In this document: piece after piece, positions 54,915 through 63,968 of the stretch
How the letters are laid out: every line of letters begins with the position of its first letter
Position numbering within the stretch: position 1 is the first letter of the stretch
The notes under the pieces: model-generated
What the model saw: the letters and a program-made list of their open reading frames with translations, nothing else
Database searches by the model: none
What the model was told of the DNA's origin: nothing
Assembly (NCBI RefSeq): GCF_007748175.1
Contig: NZ_CP037422.1
Coordinates: forward strand, 124,001-188,000
Reading direction: 5' to 3'
DNA from: Gimesia aquarii
Lineage (GTDB): Bacteria > Planctomycetota > Planctomycetia > Planctomycetales > Planctomycetaceae
DNA: 64,000 nt
Made by a program: the position numbers and the translations under genes

Positions 54915-56624
54915 ATGGTGCTGAGTTTGAATCCATCTACAACAACCTCACTAATCACTATTGGACGAGAACAGAGATTTCGAACTCAGAAAATAATTAA
55001 GGCGGAACTGAATACGGTAATTAAACAGGCACGTCTTGGAAACATTCGTCCATTTGTCAAGCTTCAGTGGCCGACAGTTCATTTAGATGATTGGCAGTGG
55101 GATATTCTTGAGTCGTTATTTAATCCAACGATTCGTCGGGTATTTGTTAAAGGAAACACAGGCTGCGGAAAAGGAGCTGCCGCTGGGATTGCCTGTTGCA
55201 TTTATTACCATATTTGGAATGATGCGAAAATAATCATTACGCGCGATTCCATGAAAATGGCACAGAAGATTGCCTTCGGTGAAGTCGATAAGTGGTGGCG
55301 TCAAATGTCATTTAAGCCTCCAGGAAATCTTTTAGTTTCGGGAGTGTATGATAACAAGCAACATTCTATTTCTCTGGCGAATCCAAAGCATATTGAAGGA
55401 TTTCGTGGATCTCATTCACCACATGTCTTTTTTTGGTTTGATGAAGCGACAGCACCAAATCTTGAAGATAAATACAAGTTAGCAAATACCCAGGCGAAAA
55501 AATTTCTAGCACTCTCAAATCCATCTACACTAGCTGGTACGTTTCGGGATTCATTTCCAATCGAAAGTCCTGACAAAACGCAGACGATTGTTGATCAGTA
55601 TGGTAAAACACGTTGCATAACAGTCAGCGGTTGGGATTGTACTAACGTAAAACAAAAGTGCCTTGAGCAACCGGTTTCACCGATAGGTGGAATCAAAATT
55701 GCGGGTACGTTCTATCCGCACGGTGCTCCAATTTCGAAAGAACATTTTAATCAATGCCAGCAAATTATTCCGGGACAGACATGCTACGATGAATTCATAG
55801 CATTACTAAACGATGCTGATCCACTGATTCGGAATGTTTATGCACTTGGTAAGTTTCCTGATCAGGATCCCAATAGGCAGATTATTATACCAGATTGGCT
55901 CGTCGCACCTACAAAATTATGGAATCGCTGGCATCATCTATGGATACGTGCTAATCGGGATCGACATGAGTCAGCATTGAAATTATTGGAGCGTATCTTA
56001 CCTGTGGAAGGATTTGGTCTCGATGTAGCAGCTTCGAAATATGGAGATACTTCAGTATTGGCTGTAGGGGGGCGTAATGGAATTCGCGCAATACATGAAT
56101 GTCAGTTTTCTGATACTCAGCAAACTATGTGGTGGGTTTTAGAGACTGCATTTTCTTACGGAATCGATTTGAAGCAAGGGCATGTTCCCATTGCCATAGA
56201 CTGGGGAGGCGGATATGGCAATGCTGTCGGAGATCCATTAAAGAGGCTTAATGTGCATGTGATCGAAGTTCACGGAAATGCAACAAGTGCTCTTGATCCG
56301 CAAAAATATGCAAATAAACGGGCAGAACTCTATGGTGAAACTGGAAGACGTCTTGACCCAGCGGGTGACTTTCGCATGATCCCGTTTAGTTTACCGGATA
56401 TCCAAACTTTACGAGCAGAGCTAATTGCTCCAATAAAAATATATTCAGGCCATGATGGAGAAAAATACTACATTACTCCCAAGGATCGCCGTGGGGCTGA
56501 TGAAAATTATATGGGAAAAACCTTGCGTGAGATATTAGGGAGATCACCGGATCGCGCCGATGCAGTCGTATACTGCTTATACGCTTTGAGAGATCAGCGA
56601 CGGCGTCGATTGATTGTTGCATAA
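54915..56624 (+). CDS. phage terminase large subunit
   Basis: 569 residues. Motor domain: Q-motif-like QWDILE near residue 61, Walker A GNTGCGKG at 80-87, Walker B VFFWFDEAT at 171-179, coupling region LALSNPS near 199. Nuclease domain (RNase H-like): acidic residues at D370 (GLDVAASKYGD) and D429 (AIDWGGGYGN). Both parts are complete, with no frameshift. It packages DNA into proheads. The ATG has no clear ribosome site. The small terminase subunit is not recognised. First gene of block B. Confidence 0.85.
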   Translation: MVLSLNPSTTTSLITIGREQRFRTQKIIKAELNTVIKQARLGNIRPFVKLQWPTVHLDDWQWDILESLFNPTIRRVFVKGNTGCGKGAAAGIACCIYYHIWNDAKIIITRDSMKMAQKIAFGEVDKWWRQMSFKPPGNLLVSGVYDNKQHSISLANPKHIEGFRGSHSPHVFFWFDEATAPNLEDKYKLANTQAKKFLALSNPSTLAGTFRDSFPIESPDKTQTIVDQYGKTRCITVSGWDCTNVKQKCLEQPVSPIGGIKIAGTFYPHGAPISKEHFNQCQQIIPGQTCYDEFIALLNDADPLIRNVYALGKFPDQDPNRQIIIPDWLVAPTKLWNRWHHLWIRANRDRHESALKLLERILPVEGFGLDVAASKYGDTSVLAVGGRNGIRAIHECQFSDTQQTMWWVLETAFSYGIDLKQGHVPIAIDWGGGYGNAVGDPLKRLNVHVIEVHGNATSALDPQKYANKRAELYGETGRRLDPAGDFRMIPFSLPDIQTLRAELIAPIKIYSGHDGEKYYITPKDRRGADENYMGKTLREILGRSPDRADAVVYCLYALRDQRRRRLIVA

Positions 56625-56685
56625 TAATGTTATTTGAGACTCAAGATCAATCAACATATTTCGATGGAATAGGAATGACCAAATC

Positions 56686-58143
56686 ATGTGGAACCCTTTT
56701 CGGCAGCTCGCCACGCTTTTTAAATCCAATCGTTTTGCTGTAGCACTTCAAACGGCTCTTGGGTCAGGACAACCTGGATCATGGAGTACTGACCATCGTC
56801 AGGAATCAGAACAATTTATCGGTTGGACTTTCGTCGCAATTAAAGCGATTTGTCTTCAGGCAATGCAAGCATCTGTCTTTGTTTATGATGATTCGTTAAA
56901 CGGGTCAAAACAAAAAAGAATGAAACAACGAGCTCAAAAGGAATTTGAATATATTCAAATAAAGAGTTTATATGCAGGAGAAAACGGAGACTCAATTCCA
57001 CTACCAAACAATCATAGTTTATGTTCGATCTTAAAACGCCCTAACCCAACTCAATCGGGAGCATCTTTTCGTTATGAGCGTGTTTTACAGTTACAGCTTA
57101 CAGGTACAAGTATCGTATGGAATGTGCCTAATAAATTTGGTAAAACCGTCCAACGATATGTGATTCCCACAGCCATTGCTTCACCGGTTTCTCCAACTGA
57201 GGATTTGCCAGAAGGAGGATATAAAATACAACCTTCCTCATTGCGTTACAATCATGCAGCTCATGGTGGCAAGTTTTTAGGATCTGGAACTCTTCACCAG
57301 ATCGCTGGAAAAATTATTCCTCTTGCACAGTTACAAATTACTCGCTGGCCACATCCTGTTTACAAGGACGATGGTCAATCTCCTGTAAGTGCTGGTGCTA
57401 AATGGATTGATTCAGCAAATCAAATTGATGCAGCTCGCTGGTCCCAGATGAGTAATGGGGCTGATCCTTCAATTGTTGTTACATGTGGTAAAGAAATGAA
57501 TCCAACTCGAGAGGAACTCGAAGCAGCAGCTGCTATGTTTGAGCAAAAATATGGTGGTACTGAAAATACTGGTAAAGCGATATTTACAACAGGCGAACAG
57601 GTCGTTTCATTGACAGCAACTCCCAAAGACATGGATTATAATGAGTCGTTTCTTCAATTCAGAGATGCTATCCTTGCTTTACATGGTGTACCAGGGATAG
57701 CCGCTGGTATTTCAGATGGAGGAAGTTATGCCGCTTTTTATGCTAGTTTAAAGCAATTTATTTCCCTTACCGTACAGCCAATTCTGGACCTGTTAGCGGA
57801 AGACGATACAGAGCATTTAGCCCCCCAATTTGGTGAGAATTTGACGATTGAAATAGAAGCAGCTCACATAGATGATCCTGATATACTCGAAAAGCGTCTG
57901 GCAACAGATATACGCGCACAAATAATAAAAGTGGATGAATTACGCGCGATTAGAGGATTACCTCCTCTAGGATCGGAACGAGGAGGAGATCAATTAGTAA
58001 TGCAAGAATCAAAACAACCGATTTCCTCTGAGGAACAGGAATCAAATGGCTCCAGTCTTCCTACTTTACCAGCAAGTAAAGCTTTTGAAAATTCATCGAA
58101 GCTGCAATCGCTAAATCGTTTTGTCAGGTGCTCACACAAATAA
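56686..58143 (+). CDS. phage portal protein (HK97-like)
   Basis: 485 residues; AGGA lies eleven bases before ATG 56686. Pattern of HK97-type portals: an N-terminal FVAIKAICLQAMQASVFVYD, HSLCSILKRPNP (the L-x-x-x-PNP turn), FRYERVLQLQLTGTSIVWN, a wing segment, and a C-terminal helical part LDLLAEDDTEHLAPQFG. Forms the dodecameric ring through which DNA enters the head. Length and reading frame are intact. It follows terminase after 61 bases, the typical order. Confidence 0.85.
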   Translation: MWNPFRQLATLFKSNRFAVALQTALGSGQPGSWSTDHRQESEQFIGWTFVAIKAICLQAMQASVFVYDDSLNGSKQKRMKQRAQKEFEYIQIKSLYAGENGDSIPLPNNHSLCSILKRPNPTQSGASFRYERVLQLQLTGTSIVWNVPNKFGKTVQRYVIPTAIASPVSPTEDLPEGGYKIQPSSLRYNHAAHGGKFLGSGTLHQIAGKIIPLAQLQITRWPHPVYKDDGQSPVSAGAKWIDSANQIDAARWSQMSNGADPSIVVTCGKEMNPTREELEAAAAMFEQKYGGTENTGKAIFTTGEQVVSLTATPKDMDYNESFLQFRDAILALHGVPGIAAGISDGGSYAAFYASLKQFISLTVQPILDLLAEDDTEHLAPQFGENLTIEIEAAHIDDPDILEKRLATDIRAQIIKVDELRAIRGLPPLGSERGGDQLVMQESKQPISSEEQESNGSSLPTLPASKAFENSSKLQSLNRFVRCSHK

Positions 58144-58149
58144 AACTTT

Positions 58150-59775
58150 TCATGTTCGAGTTGGACTTTTTTCAGCACAGGCAATCAAATAACTTACGAG
58201 ACAACCACTTGCAATGTTCACCGTGACTGCTGCAGTGGGAATCCATTGAAAACTAATTGGGTCTAAGTCATTCGAATTAAAATTGGGAACAAAAATTGGT
58301 CCAGAAAAAGCAATCAAAACAGCGGTTGTCGTTCCAAGTATTGCACCTATCAGAACGCCCATCGGTCTGGCAAAGGGAATGAATAGAGCAAAAAAGAATA
58401 AACAGAAGATTGGGGTTGTTAACAAATTTGCTGTTTTATTTGTGACAGCAGTAATATTTCCTGGTATTTCTCCCATTACTGAACTTGCTAGCACAACGAA
58501 CGCTCCTATACCTAATGCAAGAAATCTTGCAGTAAGAACATGCCCTTTTTCTGTTTTGGGTGTTCGACCAAAACGGTCTAGAAAGTCTGTCATTACAACA
58601 GCGGTAATTGAGTTAACTCCAGAATCAATGCTTGACATAGCGGCCGCAAACATGGCAGACACGACGCAGCCAGAAACTCCTACCGGGAGATGATATGCAA
58701 TAAAATGTGGAAAGAATTTATCGGCGTCTTTTTTAAGGTCTATGCCCGCTGGGATCTCATGAGGAAATTCTTTGAAATATCCTAATAATGCAAATCCAAC
58801 TAGTGCTAATGTGATTGATACAACTACCGACACAATTAACTGAATCGCTAATGACTTTCGAGCTGTTTTTGCATCTTTCGTAGACATAAATCGTTGTACA
58901 GAAACCTGGTCCCCGCATGAAGTAGCTATATACCAGATTAAAACAGACATAAACGTACCGACATAGGTAATACGGGTTGATGGATCAAAACTAATAAAAG
59001 GTTGTGTATCCCAATTCGTATCCCACTCTGTCGGAAACCAGCTAATACCACCCAAGTGGTAAGATATCGTTGCAATTACTAACCATGCACCTCCAAATAA
59101 GAGAATCGTCTGGATTACATCGGTGATTACCACGGCCCGTATCCCACCTAAAGATGTATAAATGATGGCAACAGAACCCGTTCCTAATACGATGAACGGG
59201 ATCCATTCTTCGCCCACGTTAAGCATAGTGGTAATTGCACTAGCAGTTAAATAGACTAATAGTGACATCCATACTAAACGAAGGCAAATGAACATAATCG
59301 CTCCGAGCAGGCGAATACCCAATCCCAATTTTTCTTCCAGAAGTTCGTAGGCGCTTGTTACACGCTGTTTCATATAAACTGGCAACATTACAAATCCTAC
59401 GATGATAAAGATGAAGGGCATAGCTAAATCTTTGACTAGATACACTGGCCCTTTACCGAGGATTTCTCCAGGAGTAGAGAGATACGTTATTGTGCTGAGT
59501 AGTGTGGCGAATAAAGAGACACCAATCAAAACCGGGTTCATTTGGCCGCTTCCTACGAAATATTCGGAAGTGTCATTTTGACCTCTACTAAAATGCCATC
59601 CCAAAAAAATCGTTGAGACTGCGTAAAATGCAATGATGATCCAATCTATGTAATGCAATCCTTTATTCAGGGTGAGAGGTTCAGGATGAAGTGAGGGTGA
59701 TGATTCCGCCGCTGACAGAGGAGTAAGTAAAAAAAGAAAGACTAACAGAGAAAAATAGAATAGTATCGATTTCAA
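58150..59775 (-). CDS. sodium:solute symporter (SSS family)
   Basis: 541 residues, starting with TTG at 59775, supported by AGGA eight bases upstream; no ATG gives a good N-terminus. An N-terminal signal (about 1-23) precedes the first TM, then about 12-13 helices. GSGQMNPVLIGVSLFATLLS and SCGDQVSVQRFMSTKDAKTA are typical SSS segments, the latter holding the cytoplasmic loop. Uptake of an organic solute with sodium. It lies in antiparallel orientation inside the stretch between phage genes; a host gene by all signs. Confidence 0.9.
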   Translation of the reverse strand: MKSILFYFSLLVFLFLLTPLSAAESSPSLHPEPLTLNKGLHYIDWIIIAFYAVSTIFLGWHFSRGQNDTSEYFVGSGQMNPVLIGVSLFATLLSTITYLSTPGEILGKGPVYLVKDLAMPFIFIIVGFVMLPVYMKQRVTSAYELLEEKLGLGIRLLGAIMFICLRLVWMSLLVYLTASAITTMLNVGEEWIPFIVLGTGSVAIIYTSLGGIRAVVITDVIQTILLFGGAWLVIATISYHLGGISWFPTEWDTNWDTQPFISFDPSTRITYVGTFMSVLIWYIATSCGDQVSVQRFMSTKDAKTARKSLAIQLIVSVVVSITLALVGFALLGYFKEFPHEIPAGIDLKKDADKFFPHFIAYHLPVGVSGCVVSAMFAAAMSSIDSGVNSITAVVMTDFLDRFGRTPKTEKGHVLTARFLALGIGAFVVLASSVMGEIPGNITAVTNKTANLLTTPIFCLFFFALFIPFARPMGVLIGAILGTTTAVLIAFSGPIFVPNFNSNDLDPISFQWIPTAAVTVNIASGCLVSYLIACAEKSPTRT

Positions 59776-60152
59776 AATACTGTTTCCTGCTTTGTTTTCA
59801 TCAATAGAGACATATGCCGGTGTTTATGACTGAAAGTTACATCCAGTATGCTCGCTTCAGATCATGATTTCAATTCTGTTGTTCCAAAGTTAGAGAAAAC
59901 AAAATCATTCATGTTCAACATAACTATAATATGATCAAGATTCTTGTTTGAAGTGCTTTGATTTCTAGTAAGGCAATTATCTAGGAACGTGTTGTGATCT
60001 CGAATTTTTTGGAAAAAGTAAATCGAACTCAATTTTATATAATGTGTCATTCACAATGAATCAAAGTCTGTGATAAGTCCAAGCTCGATCATATGATTAG
60101 ATGGTCAAAGTAAATGTCCGTTCCATTCGAGATTTGAAAGATTGTAAATATC
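59776..60152. other. intergenic region between symporter and aminotransferase
   Basis: 377 bases between divergent starts. No gene, repeat or hairpin of note. The symporter ribosome site AGGA is at its left end. Confidence 0.4.
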
Positions 60153-61454
60153 ATGCCGATGAATAGTAAAATTCGCTTCAGTAAAAAAAGGGCATGGAGT
60201 CACGACTTACCGATCAGTTTTCTGATGCAACAAGGCGTAGAAAATCCAGGCGTCCTATCCTTAGCCGCTGGACTAGTTGATCAGAATAGTCTACCGGTTG
60301 AACTGACCAAAAAATCGTTCGATCACCTTTTTTCCAATCCAAAGACTGCTAGAGCAGCATTGCAGTATGGCACTACTGCCGGCTCGTTATCATTAAGGTC
60401 CCTGCTACTTTCACATGTATCTAATTTAGAGGAAAAGTCAGCCAGAGAATTAGGTATGACGGTTGACAATATTATCGTAACGACTGGTTCTCAGCAGTAT
60501 TTATCACTGCTTGGTGAAGTACTACTTGATCCAGGTGATATTTGTCTGGTTGCTGCTCCTACATATTTTGTATTTTTAGGAGTCTTACAAGGATTAGGTG
60601 CAAGAATTGTATCAATTGAAACTGATGAATTTGGAATGCGTATGGATTCACTTGAATCGACCCTCGGCATACTAGAGTCTCAAGGGCAATTAGAGAAAGT
60701 TAAGATGATCTATCTGGTGAGTGATTATGAAAATCCATCTGGTATTTCGCTTTCTCAAGATCGTCGCGGACAGGTTGTAGAAATCGCGCAATCATGGTCA
60801 AAGCAACAGAAAATTTTCATCTTAGAAGACTTGGCTTACCGTGAACTTTGTTATGACGGACCTGTAGTACCCAGCATCAGAAGTTTTGATTCCACTGGTG
60901 AAACAGTAATTCTGACTCAAACATTTTCCAAAAGTTTTTCTCCAGGGTTAAGAGTTGGGTTTGGGGTTGCTCCAAAAGAAGTCTGTGCCGCGATTTGTGA
61001 TAAAAAAGGAAACGATGATTTTGGTTCTACGAATATGAGTCAACAAGTTCTTGCTACTGCCTTGCGCGAAAATTTTTACTACGAGCACGTGAAACATTTA
61101 AGAGAAGTATACCGTGAGAAAAGGAATTACATGTTAGAGGCTGCTGACACATATTTCTCGAACATACCAGGCGTTCGTTGGGTTCATCCTAATGGAGGAC
61201 TGTATGTTTGGATGACATTGCCAAACAATATCGAAACAGGCTTTGCTAGCCCCTTGTTTCAAAAAGCAATTCACGAGGATAAAGTTATGTATGTGCCGGG
61301 AGAATTGTGTTACGCAACCGATCAAAAACTGGACTTTGATAAGCAGCCTCCCATTCAAAAAAATCATATGCGTCTTACATTTGGTGTACAAAACCACGAA
61401 GGAATTCAAGAAGGAATGAAGAGACTGGCAAAGGCGGTTAAATCTTTCATTTAA
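60153..61454 (+). CDS. PLP-dependent aminotransferase, class I/II
   Basis: 433 residues. Fold type I. GSQQYLSLLGEVLLDPGDICL holds the cofactor-binding start, YLVSDYENPSG the ring-stacking NP motif (here ENPSG), TFSKSFSPGLRVGFGVAP the PLP Lys. Resembles LysN/2-aminoadipate and MocR-type aminotransferases, but has no regulatory HTH domain. It faces away from the symporter across a 377-base gap. Host metabolic gene lying between phage-type genes. Confidence 0.88.
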   Translation: MPMNSKIRFSKKRAWSHDLPISFLMQQGVENPGVLSLAAGLVDQNSLPVELTKKSFDHLFSNPKTARAALQYGTTAGSLSLRSLLLSHVSNLEEKSARELGMTVDNIIVTTGSQQYLSLLGEVLLDPGDICLVAAPTYFVFLGVLQGLGARIVSIETDEFGMRMDSLESTLGILESQGQLEKVKMIYLVSDYENPSGISLSQDRRGQVVEIAQSWSKQQKIFILEDLAYRELCYDGPVVPSIRSFDSTGETVILTQTFSKSFSPGLRVGFGVAPKEVCAAICDKKGNDDFGSTNMSQQVLATALRENFYYEHVKHLREVYREKRNYMLEAADTYFSNIPGVRWVHPNGGLYVWMTLPNNIETGFASPLFQKAIHEDKVMYVPGELCYATDQKLDFDKQPPIQKNHMRLTFGVQNHEGIQEGMKRLAKAVKSFI

Positions 61455-61665
61455 TAAAGGTTAGATCGATATGTGTCAGACCCAACATATAGAATGCTTC
61501 GTATTTGAAGAATCGATTAAAGAGAGTTTGGCGATTGTGACGATAGGGCAGGTAGGGTTTGGTGGTACGATTTTCCAATAAAGAAAGGCTGATTTCTGGT
61601 CGCCGATCTAAGTTTTAAATCGCCAAACAATAACGACTGTCTTCCCTCTCATAGTAAGAATCGTA

Positions 61666-62379
61666 ATGGGCATTTGTGATTCGTGCCATTCAGGATGTTG
61701 CCGATCATTCGCAGTTCCTATTTCTGGTGCAGACATTCATCGATTTACTCATCATCAGAATAAGTCTTTCTGGGACTTTGCCTGTAGGTGGGAAGATTCA
61801 GAGGGACTAATTTCTAGAAATCTTGCGCCACATTTCTTCTTTGCAGACGATCCTACAATTCCTTTCGTGGTCTGTTTAAAGCATGTTCCCAGTCACTCAT
61901 TCCCAGGAACTACAAAGTGCCGTTTTCTAATGGAGTGTCTTCCAGATGAAGAATACCCCAAAGGGCTGGGACGTTGTAGTATTTATGGCGATCGTCCGCA
62001 TACTTGTCGCAGTTTTCCTGCAAAACTAAACGATTCGAATGAGCTGGCAATTCTTTACGAGATTCCAAGTAATGGACGCGATGGTGAACCAGCTTACGAC
62101 TTATGTCCGCGACAGTGGAGTGCTTCAGATTTAGAACCGAATGATACAATTCAGAGTTTAGTAATCGCTCAATATGAAATGACTTTCTTTAAAAAAATTG
62201 CAGCGATTTGGAATCAAGATCCGGGGGAATGGAATAATTTCCCAGAGTTTATTGACATCATCTATTCAAATCGAATTTCTTCAGAATCAAAAAATCACTC
62301 TGAGCCGATTCCACATGAAATCGAAGAAAAAGAACCACATACGGATCAGGACTCTGGAAAATTTCGCAAAGCGGCTTAA
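61666..62379 (+). CDS. YkgJ-family Cys-cluster protein
   Basis: 237 residues. CDSCHSGCCR and CRFLMECLPDEE and CSIYGDRPHTCRSFPAK give the Cys clusters of the YkgJ/UPF0153 family, known or suggested to bind zinc or an iron-sulfur centre. The C-terminal 40 residues are acidic and disordered. Function unknown. Located 211 bases after the aminotransferase on the plus strand. Frequent host family. Confidence 0.85.
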   Translation: MGICDSCHSGCCRSFAVPISGADIHRFTHHQNKSFWDFACRWEDSEGLISRNLAPHFFFADDPTIPFVVCLKHVPSHSFPGTTKCRFLMECLPDEEYPKGLGRCSIYGDRPHTCRSFPAKLNDSNELAILYEIPSNGRDGEPAYDLCPRQWSASDLEPNDTIQSLVIAQYEMTFFKKIAAIWNQDPGEWNNFPEFIDIIYSNRISSESKNHSEPIPHEIEEKEPHTDQDSGKFRKAA

Positions 62380-62546
62380 TCAAGGGGCCAATAGAGAAAT
62401 TCAATTCTATTCTTGTAGTTATGAATTACAGCATTGTGCTAAAAAAGCTTGATTTAGACGTATTGTTTCTTATCGATTCCTATTGAGTTTTCTGATTCAA
62501 AGTTTGATAGGTAGGGTATGAAAATTCTATTTCAGACTTGGTGACA

Positions 62547-62574
62547 ATCTATTGCAATGTAAAGTACAATAGAT
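62547..62574. promoter_or_regulatory. perfect 8-bp inverted repeat
   Basis: ATCTATTG (62547-62554) and CAATAGAT (62567-62574) with a 12-base centre; operator-like symmetry, no T-run. Confidence 0.3.
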
Positions 62575-62642
62575 AAATTGCCACATTCCTGATAATACTT
62601 GCTTACAAGAGTATTAAATTTCTAAATAAGTCTTTCAGACTT

Positions 62643-62733
62643 GAAATCCCAGAAATCCATTTTCTTACGATACGCTTTATCATACCGCTACTCCGAGGGC
62701 TTTCTGAGATTCAGGCATATGAGTCTGGGATTT
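62643..62733. repeat. 11-bp inverted repeat with 69-base spacer
   Basis: GAAATCCCAGA (62643-62653) and TCTGGGATTTC (62723-62733) are perfect complements. The 91-base unit could be a structured RNA, a small MITE-like element or an operator pair; no target-site duplication was confirmed. Confidence 0.4.
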
Positions 62734-62957
62734 CTAGCTCACTCTTTAGATTATATGGTCTAATAAATCAATTCCTGAATTATGTGCATGCTATGCTTTC
62801 ATTGCCACTAAGTGGCCGATGCTTGATGATGAAAAAATCTGCAGTACTTCAAGTATTAAAACGTAGAAAATAATTTCCAATCAGCTTGACCTGTATGTGC
62901 CGAATCTTAAAACACTGCCCTGTCACAAACATTAAATGTTTCCTTCAGGGGTAAAAA

Positions 62958-63968
62958 GTGAAAACAAAAACAACAGATTCGCTTCAGGACATTCTCAAAA
63001 ACCGAACAAAAAAATTCGGTACTTTTTCTAGAGTTGCTGAAAAGTCGTCTGATCTTTCTTTGACATGCCAGTCACAACCGATGATTGATGAACGGTTAAT
63101 GTCTGCACGTGCAACCATCAATACCTCACGAGAGGATCGTGAAGGTGATATTATCGTACCAAAGGGAGTACACCTCGAAAATTTCAGTAAAAATCCAGTT
63201 GTGCTTTGGGAACATGGTTTGGGAGAGATAACTCGTCCCATTGCCAAATGCCAGCATCCTGATGGAAAAATAGCTTTGACAGTTGAAGAGGATCAGATTA
63301 CAGCAACGTCCTACTTTACTGATAAAAGCTTAGAGTCTTTACAGATTTTTCATCTCATTGCTGAAGGGCTAGTTAGGGCAACATCAGTTCGCGCTGTTCC
63401 AATTAAATCATTCACCAGAAAAACATCGAATGATGGAATCGGAATTGTACTTGAAGAATGGGAATTGATTGAGTGGTCTTGGGGGGCGCTGGGTGTAAAT
63501 CCTGATGCGATTGCACGAACTCTAAATCAAGGGACAATTGAAGGGAAAAAAATTTCGGACACACTTCTAAAATCTCTCAAAGCTGTCCTTCCTCCGACGA
63601 AATCTCTGACAATACCGGGGTGGACACACTCTGATAATGATTCACTTCAAGAAACTCGTGAAGTAGGGATAAAAGAAGATCAACAGATAGATCAAGTTAG
63701 TCCTAACAAAAATTCCATTCTTAAGACTAAAGACACAAACGCGGTACCTTTTGATTCAAATGATTTTATTCGTTTAGAAAAGCTATCTCAAGCAAGAAAT
63801 TTAACTCTTCCTCAGCGCCAAATTTTGACTGACATTTTAAAGCAGTTAAATCCAATTCCGTGCAGTCAATTCTCTCACGATGAAAAAATGCTCGAACAAA
63901 ATGTTGAAAAACTTACGCATGCCGTAGAGGAACTTCAACAGAAGATATCTGATCTACTACCTGCTTGA
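62958..63968 (+). CDS. HK97-family prohead protease
   Basis: 336 residues, GTG start at 62958 with AGGGG upstream. Residues 45-195 fit the assemblin-type fold: REDREGDIIVPKGVHLENF, VVLWEHGLGEITRPIAKC with the catalytic His (H86), and LVRATSVRAVPIKSF with Ser143 as nucleophile. The remaining 140 residues are a linker and a predicted coiled coil (ending EKLTHAVEELQQKISDLL), which can act as a scaffold like the HK97 delta domain. The following gene, beyond the window, should be the major capsid protein if order is kept. It is separated from the portal by three host genes, about 4.8 kb. Confidence 0.82.
   Translation: MKTKTTDSLQDILKNRTKKFGTFSRVAEKSSDLSLTCQSQPMIDERLMSARATINTSREDREGDIIVPKGVHLENFSKNPVVLWEHGLGEITRPIAKCQHPDGKIALTVEEDQITATSYFTDKSLESLQIFHLIAEGLVRATSVRAVPIKSFTRKTSNDGIGIVLEEWELIEWSWGALGVNPDAIARTLNQGTIEGKKISDTLLKSLKAVLPPTKSLTIPGWTHSDNDSLQETREVGIKEDQQIDQVSPNKNSILKTKDTNAVPFDSNDFIRLEKLSQARNLTLPQRQILTDILKQLNPIPCSQFSHDEKMLEQNVEKLTHAVEELQQKISDLLPA

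Larger units (their letters stand above)
54915..58143 (+). mobile_element. phage-like gene block B (terminase and portal)
   Basis: Two genes on the plus strand between asnS/esterase and a symporter. Head-packaging genes only; no small terminase, capsid or tail genes here. The block ends six bases before the stop of the convergent symporter. It continues the gene order of block A (ParB, ABC-GNAT, then terminase, portal). Confidence 0.65.
62380..62957. other. intergenic region upstream of the prohead protease gene
   Basis: 578 bases, no gene. Two inverted repeats (62547-62574; 62643-62733) are visible. A TTGACC at about 62886 has no good -10 partner. Because it separates host genes from the third phage-like block, an integration scar was looked for and not found. 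Confidence 0.4.

Noticed and set aside
62198..62452. 84-codon plus-strand frame over the end of the YkgJ-like gene
   Set aside because: Shadow of the YkgJ-like gene in another frame; no start signal.
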